Positions 1-6,379 of a stretch of 7,776 nucleotides of DNA are shown here, one piece after another. The position numbers and the translations under genes were made by a program. The DNA comes from an uncultured Verrucomicrobiota bacterium. GTDB taxonomy: Bacteria; Verrucomicrobiota; Kiritimatiellia; RFP12; UBA1067. Where the stretch lies: positions 1 to 7,776 of the forward strand of contig CALCDB010000134.1 in assembly GCA_937901395.1 (NCBI GenBank), written 5' to 3'. The notes beneath the pieces were generated by a model, which was given only the letters and a program-made list of their open reading frames with translations, searched no databases and was not told where the DNA came from. Numbering within the stretch: the stretch's first letter is position 1; every line of letters starts with the position of its first letter.

Positions 1-373
1 CCTCTCTGATGATATCGCTGTCAACATTACTGTTAACGAAGAACTCCACGGAGTTTGTGCCGGCAAGCAGGCGGGTGTAGGTGGCAAGAAGCTCGAAGGT
101 CGGGAAGCTTTCTTCTGTATCCCTATCAAGCTTTTCTTCGAATGCTACCATCAATCTGCTTCTGATATCACCCGAGATCGCATCCTGTGAGATCACATAC
201 GGGTCGTAGCTTGCAATTACATCGCCTTTGGCGTTTTTCACTTGCAGCGCGAGAACTGAGCTGTTGATATTGTAGAGCAGGATGTCAATTTTTTCTACCA
301 AGATTGAGCTGAGGAGATACTTTGCAACCGTCTGCGCGAACTCGCTTTTCTCAATCGCGGGGTTACGATTCAT
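1..373 (-). CDS. Unidentified protein fragment, 3' end cut by window edge and 5' end uncertain
   Basis: This minus-strand frame is open with no stop from an ATG at 373-371 to base 1, 124 codons, and runs off the left edge. The frame is also open further upstream, past 490, across antisense gyrB sequence, so this ATG may not be the real start. Residues 1 to about 22 are antisense to unmistakable gyrB and are probably chance readthrough; the genuine part is likely residue 23 onward. That part looks like ordinary protein (SSILVEKIDILLYNINSSV, later a charged stretch around MVAFEEKLDRDTEE) with no Cys, Trp or His and no signal peptide. Four of its five Arg codons are AGA/AGG, whereas gyrB next door has one AGA among more than thirty Arg codons. 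G+C is about 47% by hand count, lower than the neighbours. I do not recognise a family. It may be foreign or chimeric sequence, or the end of a different gene. Confidence 0.45.
   Translation of the reverse strand, partial: MNRNPAIEKSEFAQTVAKYLLSSILVEKIDILLYNINSSVLALQVKNAKGDVIASYDPYVISQDAISGDIRSRLMVAFEEKLDRDTEESFPTFELLATYTRLLAGTNSVEFFVNSNVDSDIIRE
300..320. other. Sequence junction: gyrB homology starts abruptly in mid-gene
   Basis: The gyrB frame is closed by TGA at 305-307. Immediately after it the translation reads AEEILCNRLRELAFLNRG, which lies about 200 residues inside a normal GyrB. None of the three plus-strand frames of 1-300 gives the expected GyrB ATPase-domain motifs (no GRGIP, no GGLHGVG). 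Codon choice on the minus strand changes at the same place. The breakpoint therefore lies between roughly 305 and 317. It may be an assembly or amplification chimera, or a real rearrangement that removed the 5' part of this gyrB copy. Confidence 0.65.
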
Positions 374-1951
374 TTTCGCGATGACGAAGGCGAAGCGCAT
401 CACGAAGAGACGTTTCACTATGATGGCGGAATCGACGAATTCGTTCAGTTCCTGAATCTCAACAAGAAGCCGCTTTCGCCGATTATCCATTTTGATGGCG
501 AGAAAGAAGGCCTCACCGGAATCGTGCAAGCGGAAGTGGCGATGCAGTATACCGATAGCTATTCGACGCTTGAACAGACCTATTGCAATAACATCCATAC
601 GATCGAGGGCGGAACGCATCTTTCCGGCTTTCGCGCGGCCTTGACGCGCACCATCAATAAATACGGGGCGGATAACAAGCTTTTCAAGGAGAAGGATTCG
701 CTGACTGGCGAGGATATGCGCGAGGGGCTTACCGTAATCGTGTCGGTGAAGGTTCCGCAGCCGCAGTTCGAGGGACAGACGAAGACCAAGCTCGGCAATG
801 GAGAAGTCGAGGGAATCGTCGGTTCGATTGTCGGCGATAAGTTGATGACCTTCTTCGACGAGAATCCGGCAATCGCGAAGATCATCATCGAGAAGACGTT
901 GCAGGCGGCTCGTGCGCGCGAGGCGGCGAGACGCGCACGCGAGACTGTTCGCAAGGGCGTGATGGAAGGTTTATCCTTGCCTGGCAAGTTGCGCGATTGT
1001 TCCGAGCGCGATCCGGAAAAGACCGAATTGTTCTTGGTCGAGGGCGACTCCGCAGGCGGCTCCGCGCAGACCGGGCGGGATCGTGCGACTCAGGCGATTC
1101 TGCCATTGCGCGGCAAGGTGCTTAACGTCGAGAAAGCGCGCATCGACCGCATGCTTGCGAATAATGAAATTCGCACATTGATCACCGCGATTGGTTGTGG
1201 CTTCGGCGAGGAGTGGGATATTTCCAAGGCGCGTTACCACAAGATCGTAATCATGACCGATGCCGATGTCGATGGTGCGCACATTCGAACGCTCTTGTTG
1301 ACATTCTTCTATCGCAAGATGCCGGAGTTGATCGAGAAGGGCTATATCTATCTCGCGCAACCTCCGCTTTACAAGGTAGAGCGTAAGAAGAAGTCGGAAT
1401 ACGTGCTTACCGATGGGGAGCTTACCGAAAAGCTGCTTACGTTGGGCTTGGACGATTACGAGGTGAAGGACAAGGAGGGCAATGCCCTGGATAAGGAACG
1501 CGCGAAGGAGTTGCTTATTCTGTTGGCGGAGATCGAGACCACCGCGCGAATGGTGGCGGAGCGCGGGTTTGATGCGGAAGAATTGCTGAAGGACGATAAT
1601 GCGCAAGGCAGCGGCGCTTCTATGCTCAAGAAACAATTCTCGGCGCTTTCCGGTTTCGGGTATGATAGCGATGATTATTTCAAGGGGTCGTTGAAGAAGT
1701 TGCTGGACGATGTTCGAGCGCATGGCAAGCAAGGCCTTTCGGTGTATCGCTTCAAGGGACTTGGCGAGATGGACGCGGATGAGCTATTTGAAACCACGAT
1801 GAATCCAGAGAAGCGTCGCATGTTGCGGGTTAAGCTCTCGGATGCGGTTGCCGCTGATCAGATGTTCACCTTGCTGATGGGCGATGAAGTTGAACCGCGT
1901 CGCCAATTCATCGAAGATAATGCGCTTAATGTCCGCAATTTAGATTTCTAA
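308..1951 (+). CDS. gyrB: DNA gyrase subunit B, N-terminal ATPase domain missing
   Basis: GyrB forms gyrase with GyrA and couples ATP hydrolysis to negative supercoiling of DNA. The open frame from 308 to TAA at 1949-1951 encodes 547 residues. The ATG at 524 is an internal Met, because clear homology runs upstream of it to about 317. Counting from that Met, I see the transducer domain with the QTKTKLGN loop (85-92), the TOPRIM core with catalytic EGDSAGGSA (173-181), PLRGK (194-198) and NVEKA (201-205), the metal-binding DADVDG (246-251), and the tail motif KGLGEMD (411-417) ending in NLDF. NVEKA argues for GyrB rather than ParE. Residues about 297-402 are some 100 longer than in B. subtilis GyrB, at the position of the longer E. 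coli insert. The first ~200 residues, with the ATP-binding GHKL fold, are absent, so as written the protein could not work as a gyrase. murD starts 1 nt after the stop. Confidence 0.95.
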   Translation, partial: AEEILCNRLRELAFLNRGVTIHFRDDEGEAHHEETFHYDGGIDEFVQFLNLNKKPLSPIIHFDGEKEGLTGIVQAEVAMQYTDSYSTLEQTYCNNIHTIEGGTHLSGFRAALTRTINKYGADNKLFKEKDSLTGEDMREGLTVIVSVKVPQPQFEGQTKTKLGNGEVEGIVGSIVGDKLMTFFDENPAIAKIIIEKTLQAARAREAARRARETVRKGVMEGLSLPGKLRDCSERDPEKTELFLVEGDSAGGSAQTGRDRATQAILPLRGKVLNVEKARIDRMLANNEIRTLITAIGCGFGEEWDISKARYHKIVIMTDADVDGAHIRTLLLTFFYRKMPELIEKGYIYLAQPPLYKVERKKKSEYVLTDGELTEKLLTLGLDDYEVKDKEGNALDKERAKELLILLAEIETTARMVAERGFDAEELLKDDNAQGSGASMLKKQFSALSGFGYDSDDYFKGSLKKLLDDVRAHGKQGLSVYRFKGLGEMDADELFETTMNPEKRRMLRVKLSDAVAADQMFTLLMGDEVEPRRQFIEDNALNVRNLDF

Positions 1952-1952
1952 A

Positions 1953-3122
1953 TTGAAGGCGGTAGTATTAGGTGCGGGGAAAAGCGGCAATGCGGCCTTC
2001 GAATTGCTGTCGAGTCTGGGCATCGCTCCCACATTGCTTGATGGCGAAATGCCATTTCCGGAAGGTGATTTTTCCTTCGTGGTGGTCTCGCCTGGAGTAG
2101 CGCTTGCGCATCCGTGGCTGGAGGTAGCGCGGCAGCGTAAGATTCCCGTAAAGAGCGAGCTCCAACTTGGTTGCGAAGTATTGAAGAAGCGTGGTTGCAA
2201 GTTAGTGGCGATTACCGGCTCGAAGGGAAAGTCCAGCGTGGTTCGCCTTGTCGCAGATGCCTTGAATCTAAGTGGAGTGAGCGCGGTAGCATGCGGTAAT
2301 TATGGCGTTCCCGTGAGCGAGGTCGCGCTTCGGGGAAAATGCGAGTGGGCGGTAGTCGAGGTAAGTTCCTTCATGATGGAGACGACGGAACTCGCGCATG
2401 ATACATTCGAGGCGGCGATGATTCTCAATTTGCAGGCGGATCATCTCGATCGTCATGGTTCGTTCGCGCTTTACCATGCGCTTAAGCGCAAATTGCTGAC
2501 GATGGTAAGGACGAGCGAGAATGCGATGGATTGGTCGTTGCCGCATGAGGTGGATGGGCGCATCGCATTATTGGCTGGCTCGTATTTTGACAATGAGATT
2601 CTTCGGCGCAATGGCTTTGCCGCGATCTGCATGCTTGCCGAGATAGGCGTGGGCGAGGCGGCGATAGCGCGCGCTTTCAAGGAGTTCACGCCGCTTAAGC
2701 ACCGAATGAATCTGATATCGGAACGCGAAGGCGTTAAGTATATTGATGATTCCAAGGCCACGAATATCGCCGCGCTCATCGCGGGAGTAGCGATGGTCGG
2801 CGGGAATGTTCGTTTGATTGCCGGAGGTTTGCCCAAAGGCGATGATATAAAAAGCGCATTACCCATCTTGACAAGATGGGTAAAAAAAGTGTATCTTATT
2901 GGACAGAGCGCGGAGAAGTTCGCTATGGCTTGGCGCGGGTCCGTGGATTGTGAGATTTGCGGAACCTTGCAAAGGGCGGTGGCGGCGGCGATGCGCGAGG
3001 CGGCGAAGGGTGAGACGGTTTTGCTGTCGCCCGGAACTGCGAGTTTCGATCAGTTTAAGAGTTTTGAGGAACGCGGAGATGTTTTCGCGGAACTCGTAAA
3101 AAAAGAAGGAAAAGTTAAATGA
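1953..3122 (+). CDS. murD: UDP-N-acetylmuramoyl-L-alanine--D-glutamate ligase (MurD), short form
   Basis: MurD adds D-glutamate to UDP-MurNAc-L-alanine in the cytoplasm using ATP, the second amino-acid step of peptidoglycan precursor synthesis. The N-terminal UDP-binding fold opens with VVLGAGKSG (4-12) and reaches VVVSPGV (43-49). The ATP loop is TGSKGKSS (88-95), where most MurD proteins have TGTNGKTT or TGSNGKST. EVSSFMMETT (136-145), DH (163-164) and the candidate carbamylated Lys178 form the central site. DDSKATN (265-271), LIAGG (288-292) and SPGTASFDQFKSFEERG (359-375) identify the C-terminal domain as MurD rather than MurC, MurE or MurF. At 389 residues it is about 50-60 shorter than usual, mostly from a shrunken central domain after residue 180. 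The start is TTG at 1953, 1 nt after the gyrB stop, with no Shine-Dalgarno visible, so coupled translation is likely. All motifs I would expect are present, so it is probably active. Confidence 0.94.
   Translation: MKAVVLGAGKSGNAAFELLSSLGIAPTLLDGEMPFPEGDFSFVVVSPGVALAHPWLEVARQRKIPVKSELQLGCEVLKKRGCKLVAITGSKGKSSVVRLVADALNLSGVSAVACGNYGVPVSEVALRGKCEWAVVEVSSFMMETTELAHDTFEAAMILNLQADHLDRHGSFALYHALKRKLLTMVRTSENAMDWSLPHEVDGRIALLAGSYFDNEILRRNGFAAICMLAEIGVGEAAIARAFKEFTPLKHRMNLISEREGVKYIDDSKATNIAALIAGVAMVGGNVRLIAGGLPKGDDIKSALPILTRWVKKVYLIGQSAEKFAMAWRGSVDCEICGTLQRAVAAAMREAAKGETVLLSPGTASFDQFKSFEERGDVFAELVKKEGKVK
2859..2883. repeat. Perfect 25-bp palindrome (12-bp arms, 1-nt centre) inside murD
   Basis: The arms TTACCCATCTTG (2859-2870) and CAAGATGGGTAA (2872-2883) are exact inverted complements around the A at 2871. 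In RNA this could form a 10-11 bp stem with a 3-5 nt loop. On the plus strand it runs straight into seven A residues (2882-2888), so it is not a Rho-independent terminator in the direction of transcription. It codes for LPILTRWVK of MurD (about residues 303-311), in a region that aligns without interruption. It may be a chance structure, a regulatory hairpin, or a protein-binding site. Confidence 0.75.
3103..3110 (+). promoter_or_regulatory. Ribosome binding site of the LysM lipoprotein gene
   Basis: AAGAAGGA lies 8 nt before the ATG at 3119 and is the clearest Shine-Dalgarno in the window. It sits inside the last codons of murD and supports the ATGA-overlap start over any later in-frame start. 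Confidence 0.7.
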
Positions 3123-4111
3123 ATAAGTTCGGTATCGTGATAGGTGTCGCAGCGGTTGCGACGCTTGCGGGTTGTAAAGATCCAAATTATAAATATGCGA
3201 CCATCCCTGATGCGCAAGATGGGGTGTCGACGATCGCTCCGAAGCCGATTAGCCCGGAAGAAATCAAGTGTACTTGTGCGCCGGGAACAATTCATAGTTC
3301 GCCTTGCATGTGTGGCGCGCCAGATTGCAAGTGCGTCTATAATCCACCGCCGCCACCACCACCGCCACCGCCAGCCGAGCCGGAATTCACCACGTATATC
3401 GTACAGCCGGGCGATTATGTCGCGAAGATTTCGAAGAAGTACAATATCAAGATTGATGCGATTCGCAAGCTCAACAACTTGAAGAACGATAAGATTCGCG
3501 TTGGTCAGAAGTTGAAACTGCCTGGTAAGGTGGATGTCGGCGAGCAGAAGAGCGTTACTACCGCTACCGCTACGAAGAAGGTTACGCCATACACTGGCGC
3601 GACGAAGGAGTATGTGGTAAAGGCGGGCGATTCGCTCGGCAAGATTGCGCTCGCGACGGGGTGCACGGTCGCTCAGCTTAAGGACTTAAACGGCCTTAGC
3701 AAGGATGTCGTTCGCGTCAATCAGAAGCTGAAGGTTCCTGCGGAAGCGGCGAAGAAGGCGGCAGAGAAGAAGCCGGCTGAGAAGAAGGTAGCGCCGCCAG
3801 TCGAGCAGACGGTTGCACCAGTCGCGGATGAGGCGCCTGGTGTTCCGCCGCCAGCCGATAAAGTCGCTCCAGAAGCCGATAAGCCGCTCAATCCACCAAC
3901 TGAACTTGATGGCGATGCGGTAGTTCCTCCGGCGTTGCCGGCGGAGAACGCCACTACTACTTATATCGTTCAGGCCGGAGACGATATCGCGGGCGTCGCG
4001 CTTCGTTGCAATGTCTCGGCGGCTGAAATTCGCGAGCTTAACAATCTCGGCAGCGATGCGGAGCTTACGCCCGGTCAGGTGTTGAAGGTTCCCGCTGAGG
4101 ATTTGCCGTAA
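3119..4111 (+). CDS. Lipoprotein with three LysM domains and a Cys/Pro-rich neck
   Basis: This 330-residue protein begins with a lipoprotein signal: MNK, a hydrophobic stretch, then lipobox LAGC with Cys19 as the lipidated residue. It should be exported and membrane-anchored. Residues 51-72 hold three CXC pairs (C51/C53, C63/C65, C70/C72), followed by ten prolines (76-85). LysM repeats, which bind GlcNAc-MurNAc chains, lie at about 91-136 (YIVQPGDYVAKISKKYNI), 163-207 (YVVKAGDSLGKIA) and 280-325 (YIVQAGDDIAGVALRC). They are joined by flexible linkers, the second rich in Ala, Lys, Glu and Pro. No catalytic domain is present, so a structural or recruiting role at peptidoglycan is inferred. The ATG overlaps the murD stop (ATGA), and ftsW follows after 11 nt, which suggests a job in septal wall synthesis. 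LysM2 and LysM3 each carry one extra Cys (182, 297). The family as a whole, beyond LysM, is not one I can name. Confidence 0.9.
   Translation: MNKFGIVIGVAAVATLAGCKDPNYKYATIPDAQDGVSTIAPKPISPEEIKCTCAPGTIHSSPCMCGAPDCKCVYNPPPPPPPPPPAEPEFTTYIVQPGDYVAKISKKYNIKIDAIRKLNNLKNDKIRVGQKLKLPGKVDVGEQKSVTTATATKKVTPYTGATKEYVVKAGDSLGKIALATGCTVAQLKDLNGLSKDVVRVNQKLKVPAEAAKKAAEKKPAEKKVAPPVEQTVAPVADEAPGVPPPADKVAPEADKPLNPPTELDGDAVVPPALPAENATTTYIVQAGDDIAGVALRCNVSAAEIRELNNLGSDAELTPGQVLKVPAEDLP
3269..3373 (+). other. CXC-cluster and decaproline segment of the LysM lipoprotein
   Basis: Bases 3269-3334 encode CXC-X9-CXC-X4-CXC, six cysteines in 22 residues, and 3344-3373 encode ten consecutive prolines using a CCA/CCG mix. 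The cysteines could form disulfides or bind metal outside the cytoplasm; which one is not determined by the sequence. The proline run would form a rigid rod holding the LysM domains away from the membrane, and its translation would be expected to need elongation factor P. Confidence 0.75.
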
Positions 4112-4119
4112 GGTAAGGA
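4110..4119 (+). promoter_or_regulatory. Ribosome binding site of ftsW
   Basis: Two overlapping candidates lie in the 11-nt gap before the GTG at 4123: AAGG at 4110-4113, 9 nt from the start, and AAGGA at 4115-4119, 3 nt away. The first has the more normal spacing and includes part of the lipoprotein stop codon. Confidence 0.55.
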
Positions 4120-4122
4120 TAG

Positions 4123-5247
4123 GTGCGCAAGTCTGCGCTTTGTTGGTTTGGCCTGGTGGTCACGGCGCTCGTGGCACTGGGCCTTATCGTTCTCTCGAGT
4201 GCGAGCGAGGCGAATGCGATTCGTCTTCATCATGGCGATTCGCTGTTCTTCCTAAAGCGTCAATTCATTTATTTGGCGATTGCCTTGGTGTTGGGGTTAT
4301 TCGCGGCGGTCTTCGATTATCATCGTTGGCGCGATTATCCTATCCTCGCTTGGTTGTTGTACATAGCGGTAATCGCGCTTTTGGCGGGGGTGTTCTACTT
4401 CAAGGAAATCAACGGTTCGCATCGTTGGATAATATTGGGTCCGGTGCGCTTGCAGCCGAGTGAATTGGCGAAGATCACCATCGTCATCGTGCTTGCGGTT
4501 TGGCTTGATCGACTCAATTGGCATGTGGAGCAATTCAAGGCGGGCGCGTTGTTGCCGGCCGTATTTATCGGCATCATCGCCTTGCCGATTCTGCGCGAGC
4601 CCGACTTCGGTTCGGTTATGGTAATTGGGTTAGTCGGCTTCTTGGTGATGTTCGTTGCGGGTGTGCGCATTTTGCACATGTTGCCGTTTATCATTCTCGG
4701 CAGTGGCGTCGTTGCGTATAAGGTTTTGACCAATACCAATCGCGTGCAGCGTCTATTCGACGAGAACAAGCTGTATCAAGTGAAGATGGCGTTGGCGGCC
4801 ATCGGCAATGCGAACATCTGGGGGGCGGGCTTCGGAGAGTCGATGCAGAAGCACTTGTATTTGCCAGAAGCGCATACCGACTTCGTTTTCGCGGTCGGGG
4901 CGGAAGAGCTGGGCATAATATTTTCCGTTGGGGTAATGCTCTTGTTCATCGCCTTCTTCGCGCTTTCGATATACATCGCCCGCAATGCGAGCGATAGGTT
5001 CGGACGCTTCCTGGTGATTGGCATGGGGTTCATCATTTTCTTCCAGGCGGTCTTCAACATGGGCGTGGTATGCAAGGCGTTGCCGACCAAGGGAATGGCG
5101 TTGCCTTTCTTCAGTTATGGCGGAACCAATCTCATAAGCTCGTTCATAGCGGTCGGCATAATCTTTTCGGTTGGGCTTCATTCATATCGAAGCAAGCAGA
5201 GTTTCCTGGGGCGTAAAGTGCTCTCGCGCGGTAAAAACAATGGCTGA
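4123..5247 (+). CDS. ftsW: Septal peptidoglycan glycosyltransferase FtsW
   Basis: FtsW is the inner-membrane SEDS-family polymerase that joins lipid II into glycan strands at the division septum, together with a class B penicillin-binding protein. The 374 residues contain about ten hydrophobic segments (roughly 8-28, 45-64, 72-92, 112-128, 141-157, 161-179, 183-202, 264-284, 297-316, 337-353). SEDS signatures are present in order: HRWIILGPVRLQPSELAK (100-117), EPDFGS (159-164) with the conserved Asp161, LPEAHTDFVFAVGAEELG (247-264) in the large loop, and LPTKGMALPFFSYGGTN (320-336). The LPEAHTDF form and the murD neighbour favour FtsW over RodA. The start is GTG at 4123, preceded by a Shine-Dalgarno and giving a normal short N-terminus before the first membrane segment. 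One deviation is AIGNANIWGAGFG (226-238), where AIGSGG is usual. The stop overlaps xseA by 8 nt. Confidence 0.93.
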   Translation: MRKSALCWFGLVVTALVALGLIVLSSASEANAIRLHHGDSLFFLKRQFIYLAIALVLGLFAAVFDYHRWRDYPILAWLLYIAVIALLAGVFYFKEINGSHRWIILGPVRLQPSELAKITIVIVLAVWLDRLNWHVEQFKAGALLPAVFIGIIALPILREPDFGSVMVIGLVGFLVMFVAGVRILHMLPFIILGSGVVAYKVLTNTNRVQRLFDENKLYQVKMALAAIGNANIWGAGFGESMQKHLYLPEAHTDFVFAVGAEELGIIFSVGVMLLFIAFFALSIYIARNASDRFGRFLVIGMGFIIFFQAVFNMGVVCKALPTKGMALPFFSYGGTNLISSFIAVGIIFSVGLHSYRSKQSFLGRKVLSRGKNNG

Positions 5248-6379
5248 GCAGAACGAGCATAAGCCATATTCGGTAACCTCGCTTACGATGGCGCTCAAGG
5301 ATGCGCTCGAGCATCGCTTCGCCCGCATCTATCTGGAAGGGGAGATTAGCGGCTGGCATCTCTATCCTTCGGGACATGCGTATTTCACGCTCAAGGATTC
5401 CGGGGCGCAAATTTCCGCCGTGATGTTCGCGAGCGCCCTATCGCGTTGCAAGGTAAGCGCGTCGCTTAAGGATGGCGCGAAGGTAATCGTATATGGCAAC
5501 GTATCGATCTACGCTCCGCGCGGGAACTACCAATTGGTGGTGTTGGCGGCCAAGCTCGTGGGCGAAGGCGATTTGATGCAGCGCTATCTTGAATTGAAGG
5601 CGAAGTTGGAGGCGGAGGGACTTTTCGCGGCTTCGCGAAAGCGCGCCTTGCCTTTCATGCCGCGCAGAATCGGCATCGTGACCAGCGAAGCGGGCGCGGT
5701 GATTCACGATATGTGCTATGTGCTTACCAAACGCTTCCCGGCGTTGGAGATTCGCCTTTATCCCTCGTTGGTGCAAGGCGAAGGCGCGGCGGCGACGATC
5801 ATCGAGGGCATTGAGTATTTCAATGCTTGCGCCTCATGGCGGGCGGACCTGCTAATCGTTGCGCGCGGTGGCGGATCTTTTGAGGATCTATTCTGCTTTA
5901 ACGACGAAGCTTTGGTGCGTGCGCTTTCCGCTTCGAAGATTCCCACCATCAGCGCGGTTGGCCACGAAACCGATTTCACGCTCTGCGATTTCGCCGCCGA
6001 TCGTCGCGCGGGCACGCCATCCATCGCGGCCGAGATGGCGGTTCCGGAATTATCGGAGCTCACGCGCCGGCTGAAGGAAGCCGAAGCGGGGCTCGCCAAT
6101 TCGCTGCGCTCGAAGGGCGAATATTACGCTCAGCGCCTCGACCATCTTTCGGACTCGCTATCGCGAATTCTCGATATTTATCGTGAGCGGCTCGAGCATC
6201 GTCTCGCGCGTGCCTCCGAGAAGTTGCAGTTGCTTTCGCCTTATGGGGTATTGGAGCGAGGTTATTCGCTAACCACGAACGCGCAGGGACAAATCGTTCG
6301 CGATGCCGATACGCTTAAGCGTGGCGACAAGCTCACAACGCGCGTGGCGAAGGGGAGCGTGAGTTCCATCGTCGATTAG
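5240..6379 (+). CDS. xseA: Exonuclease VII large subunit, short form
   Basis: XseA is the catalytic subunit of exonuclease VII, which degrades single-stranded DNA from both ends in the cytoplasm. The N-terminal OB-fold spans about 10-107, with YLEGEISGWH (31-40) and HAYFTLKD (46-53). The nuclease domain carries RRIGIVTSEAGAVIHD (142-157), ARGGGSFEDLFCFN (208-221) and SAVGHETDFTLCDFAADRR (238-256). These supply conserved Asp157, Arg209, His242 and Asp245. The C-terminus ends with GVLERGYSL (336-344) and a short beta-rich tail. At 379 residues it is about 75 shorter than E. coli XseA (456). The loss lies in the helical arm after residue 275, which in E. coli binds the small subunit XseB. I chose ATG 5240 because it begins just before the OB-fold; an upstream TTG at 5171 would put 77 nt inside ftsW. 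xseB is not in the window. Confidence 0.93.
   Translation: MAEQNEHKPYSVTSLTMALKDALEHRFARIYLEGEISGWHLYPSGHAYFTLKDSGAQISAVMFASALSRCKVSASLKDGAKVIVYGNVSIYAPRGNYQLVVLAAKLVGEGDLMQRYLELKAKLEAEGLFAASRKRALPFMPRRIGIVTSEAGAVIHDMCYVLTKRFPALEIRLYPSLVQGEGAAATIIEGIEYFNACASWRADLLIVARGGGSFEDLFCFNDEALVRALSASKIPTISAVGHETDFTLCDFAADRRAGTPSIAAEMAVPELSELTRRLKEAEAGLANSLRSKGEYYAQRLDHLSDSLSRILDIYRERLEHRLARASEKLQLLSPYGVLERGYSLTTNAQGQIVRDADTLKRGDKLTTRVAKGSVSSIVD

Larger units (their letters stand above)
308..6379 (+). other. Probable transcription unit gyrB-murD-LysM lipoprotein-ftsW-xseA
   Basis: Five genes lie on one strand with spacings of +1, -4, +11 and -8 nt. No gap exceeds 11 nt, and I see no hairpin followed by a T-run and no promoter-like sequence between them. 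This suggests co-transcription and translational coupling, at least between murD and the lipoprotein gene (ATGA overlap) and between ftsW and xseA. The promoter must lie upstream of the missing gyrB 5' end, or within the genes. The operon is inferred from spacing only. Confidence 0.6.

Noticed and set aside
2..190. Plus-strand open frame, in the same frame as gyrB, beginning LSDDIAVNITV and slightly reminiscent of GyrB
   Set aside because: It lacks every GyrB ATPase motif, ends at TGA 188-190, and is the shadow of a longer minus-strand frame with better protein character.
971..1732. 253-codon minus-strand open frame
   Set aside because: It lies wholly antisense to highly conserved gyrB, including TOPRIM, and is a by-product of G+C-rich codon use.
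308..1951. Topoisomerase IV ParE instead of GyrB
   Set aside because: The NVEKA motif after PLRGK and the QTKTKLGN loop match GyrB; ParE usually has a different sequence after PLRGK.
2882..2888. A AAA AAA G as a programmed frameshift site in murD
   Set aside because: The hairpin lies upstream rather than downstream of the slippery run, and the shifted frames give no sensible product, while the zero frame stays MurD-like to the end.
2859..2890. The murD palindrome as a transcription terminator
   Set aside because: It is followed by A residues on the plus strand, not T, and on the minus strand the T-run precedes the hairpin.
3721..3954. Minus-strand Gly/Ser/Ala-rich frame
   Set aside because: It is the complement of the Ala/Pro/Lys linker of the LysM lipoprotein; the low complexity is inherited from it.
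4753..5181. 142-codon minus-strand open frame
   Set aside because: It is antisense to the catalytic loop and C-terminal membrane segments of ftsW, and its composition is that of a shadow.
5171..5239. Longer xseA start at TTG 5171
   Set aside because: It would add 23 residues overlapping ftsW by 77 nt, outside the OB-fold homology; ATG 5240 fits better.
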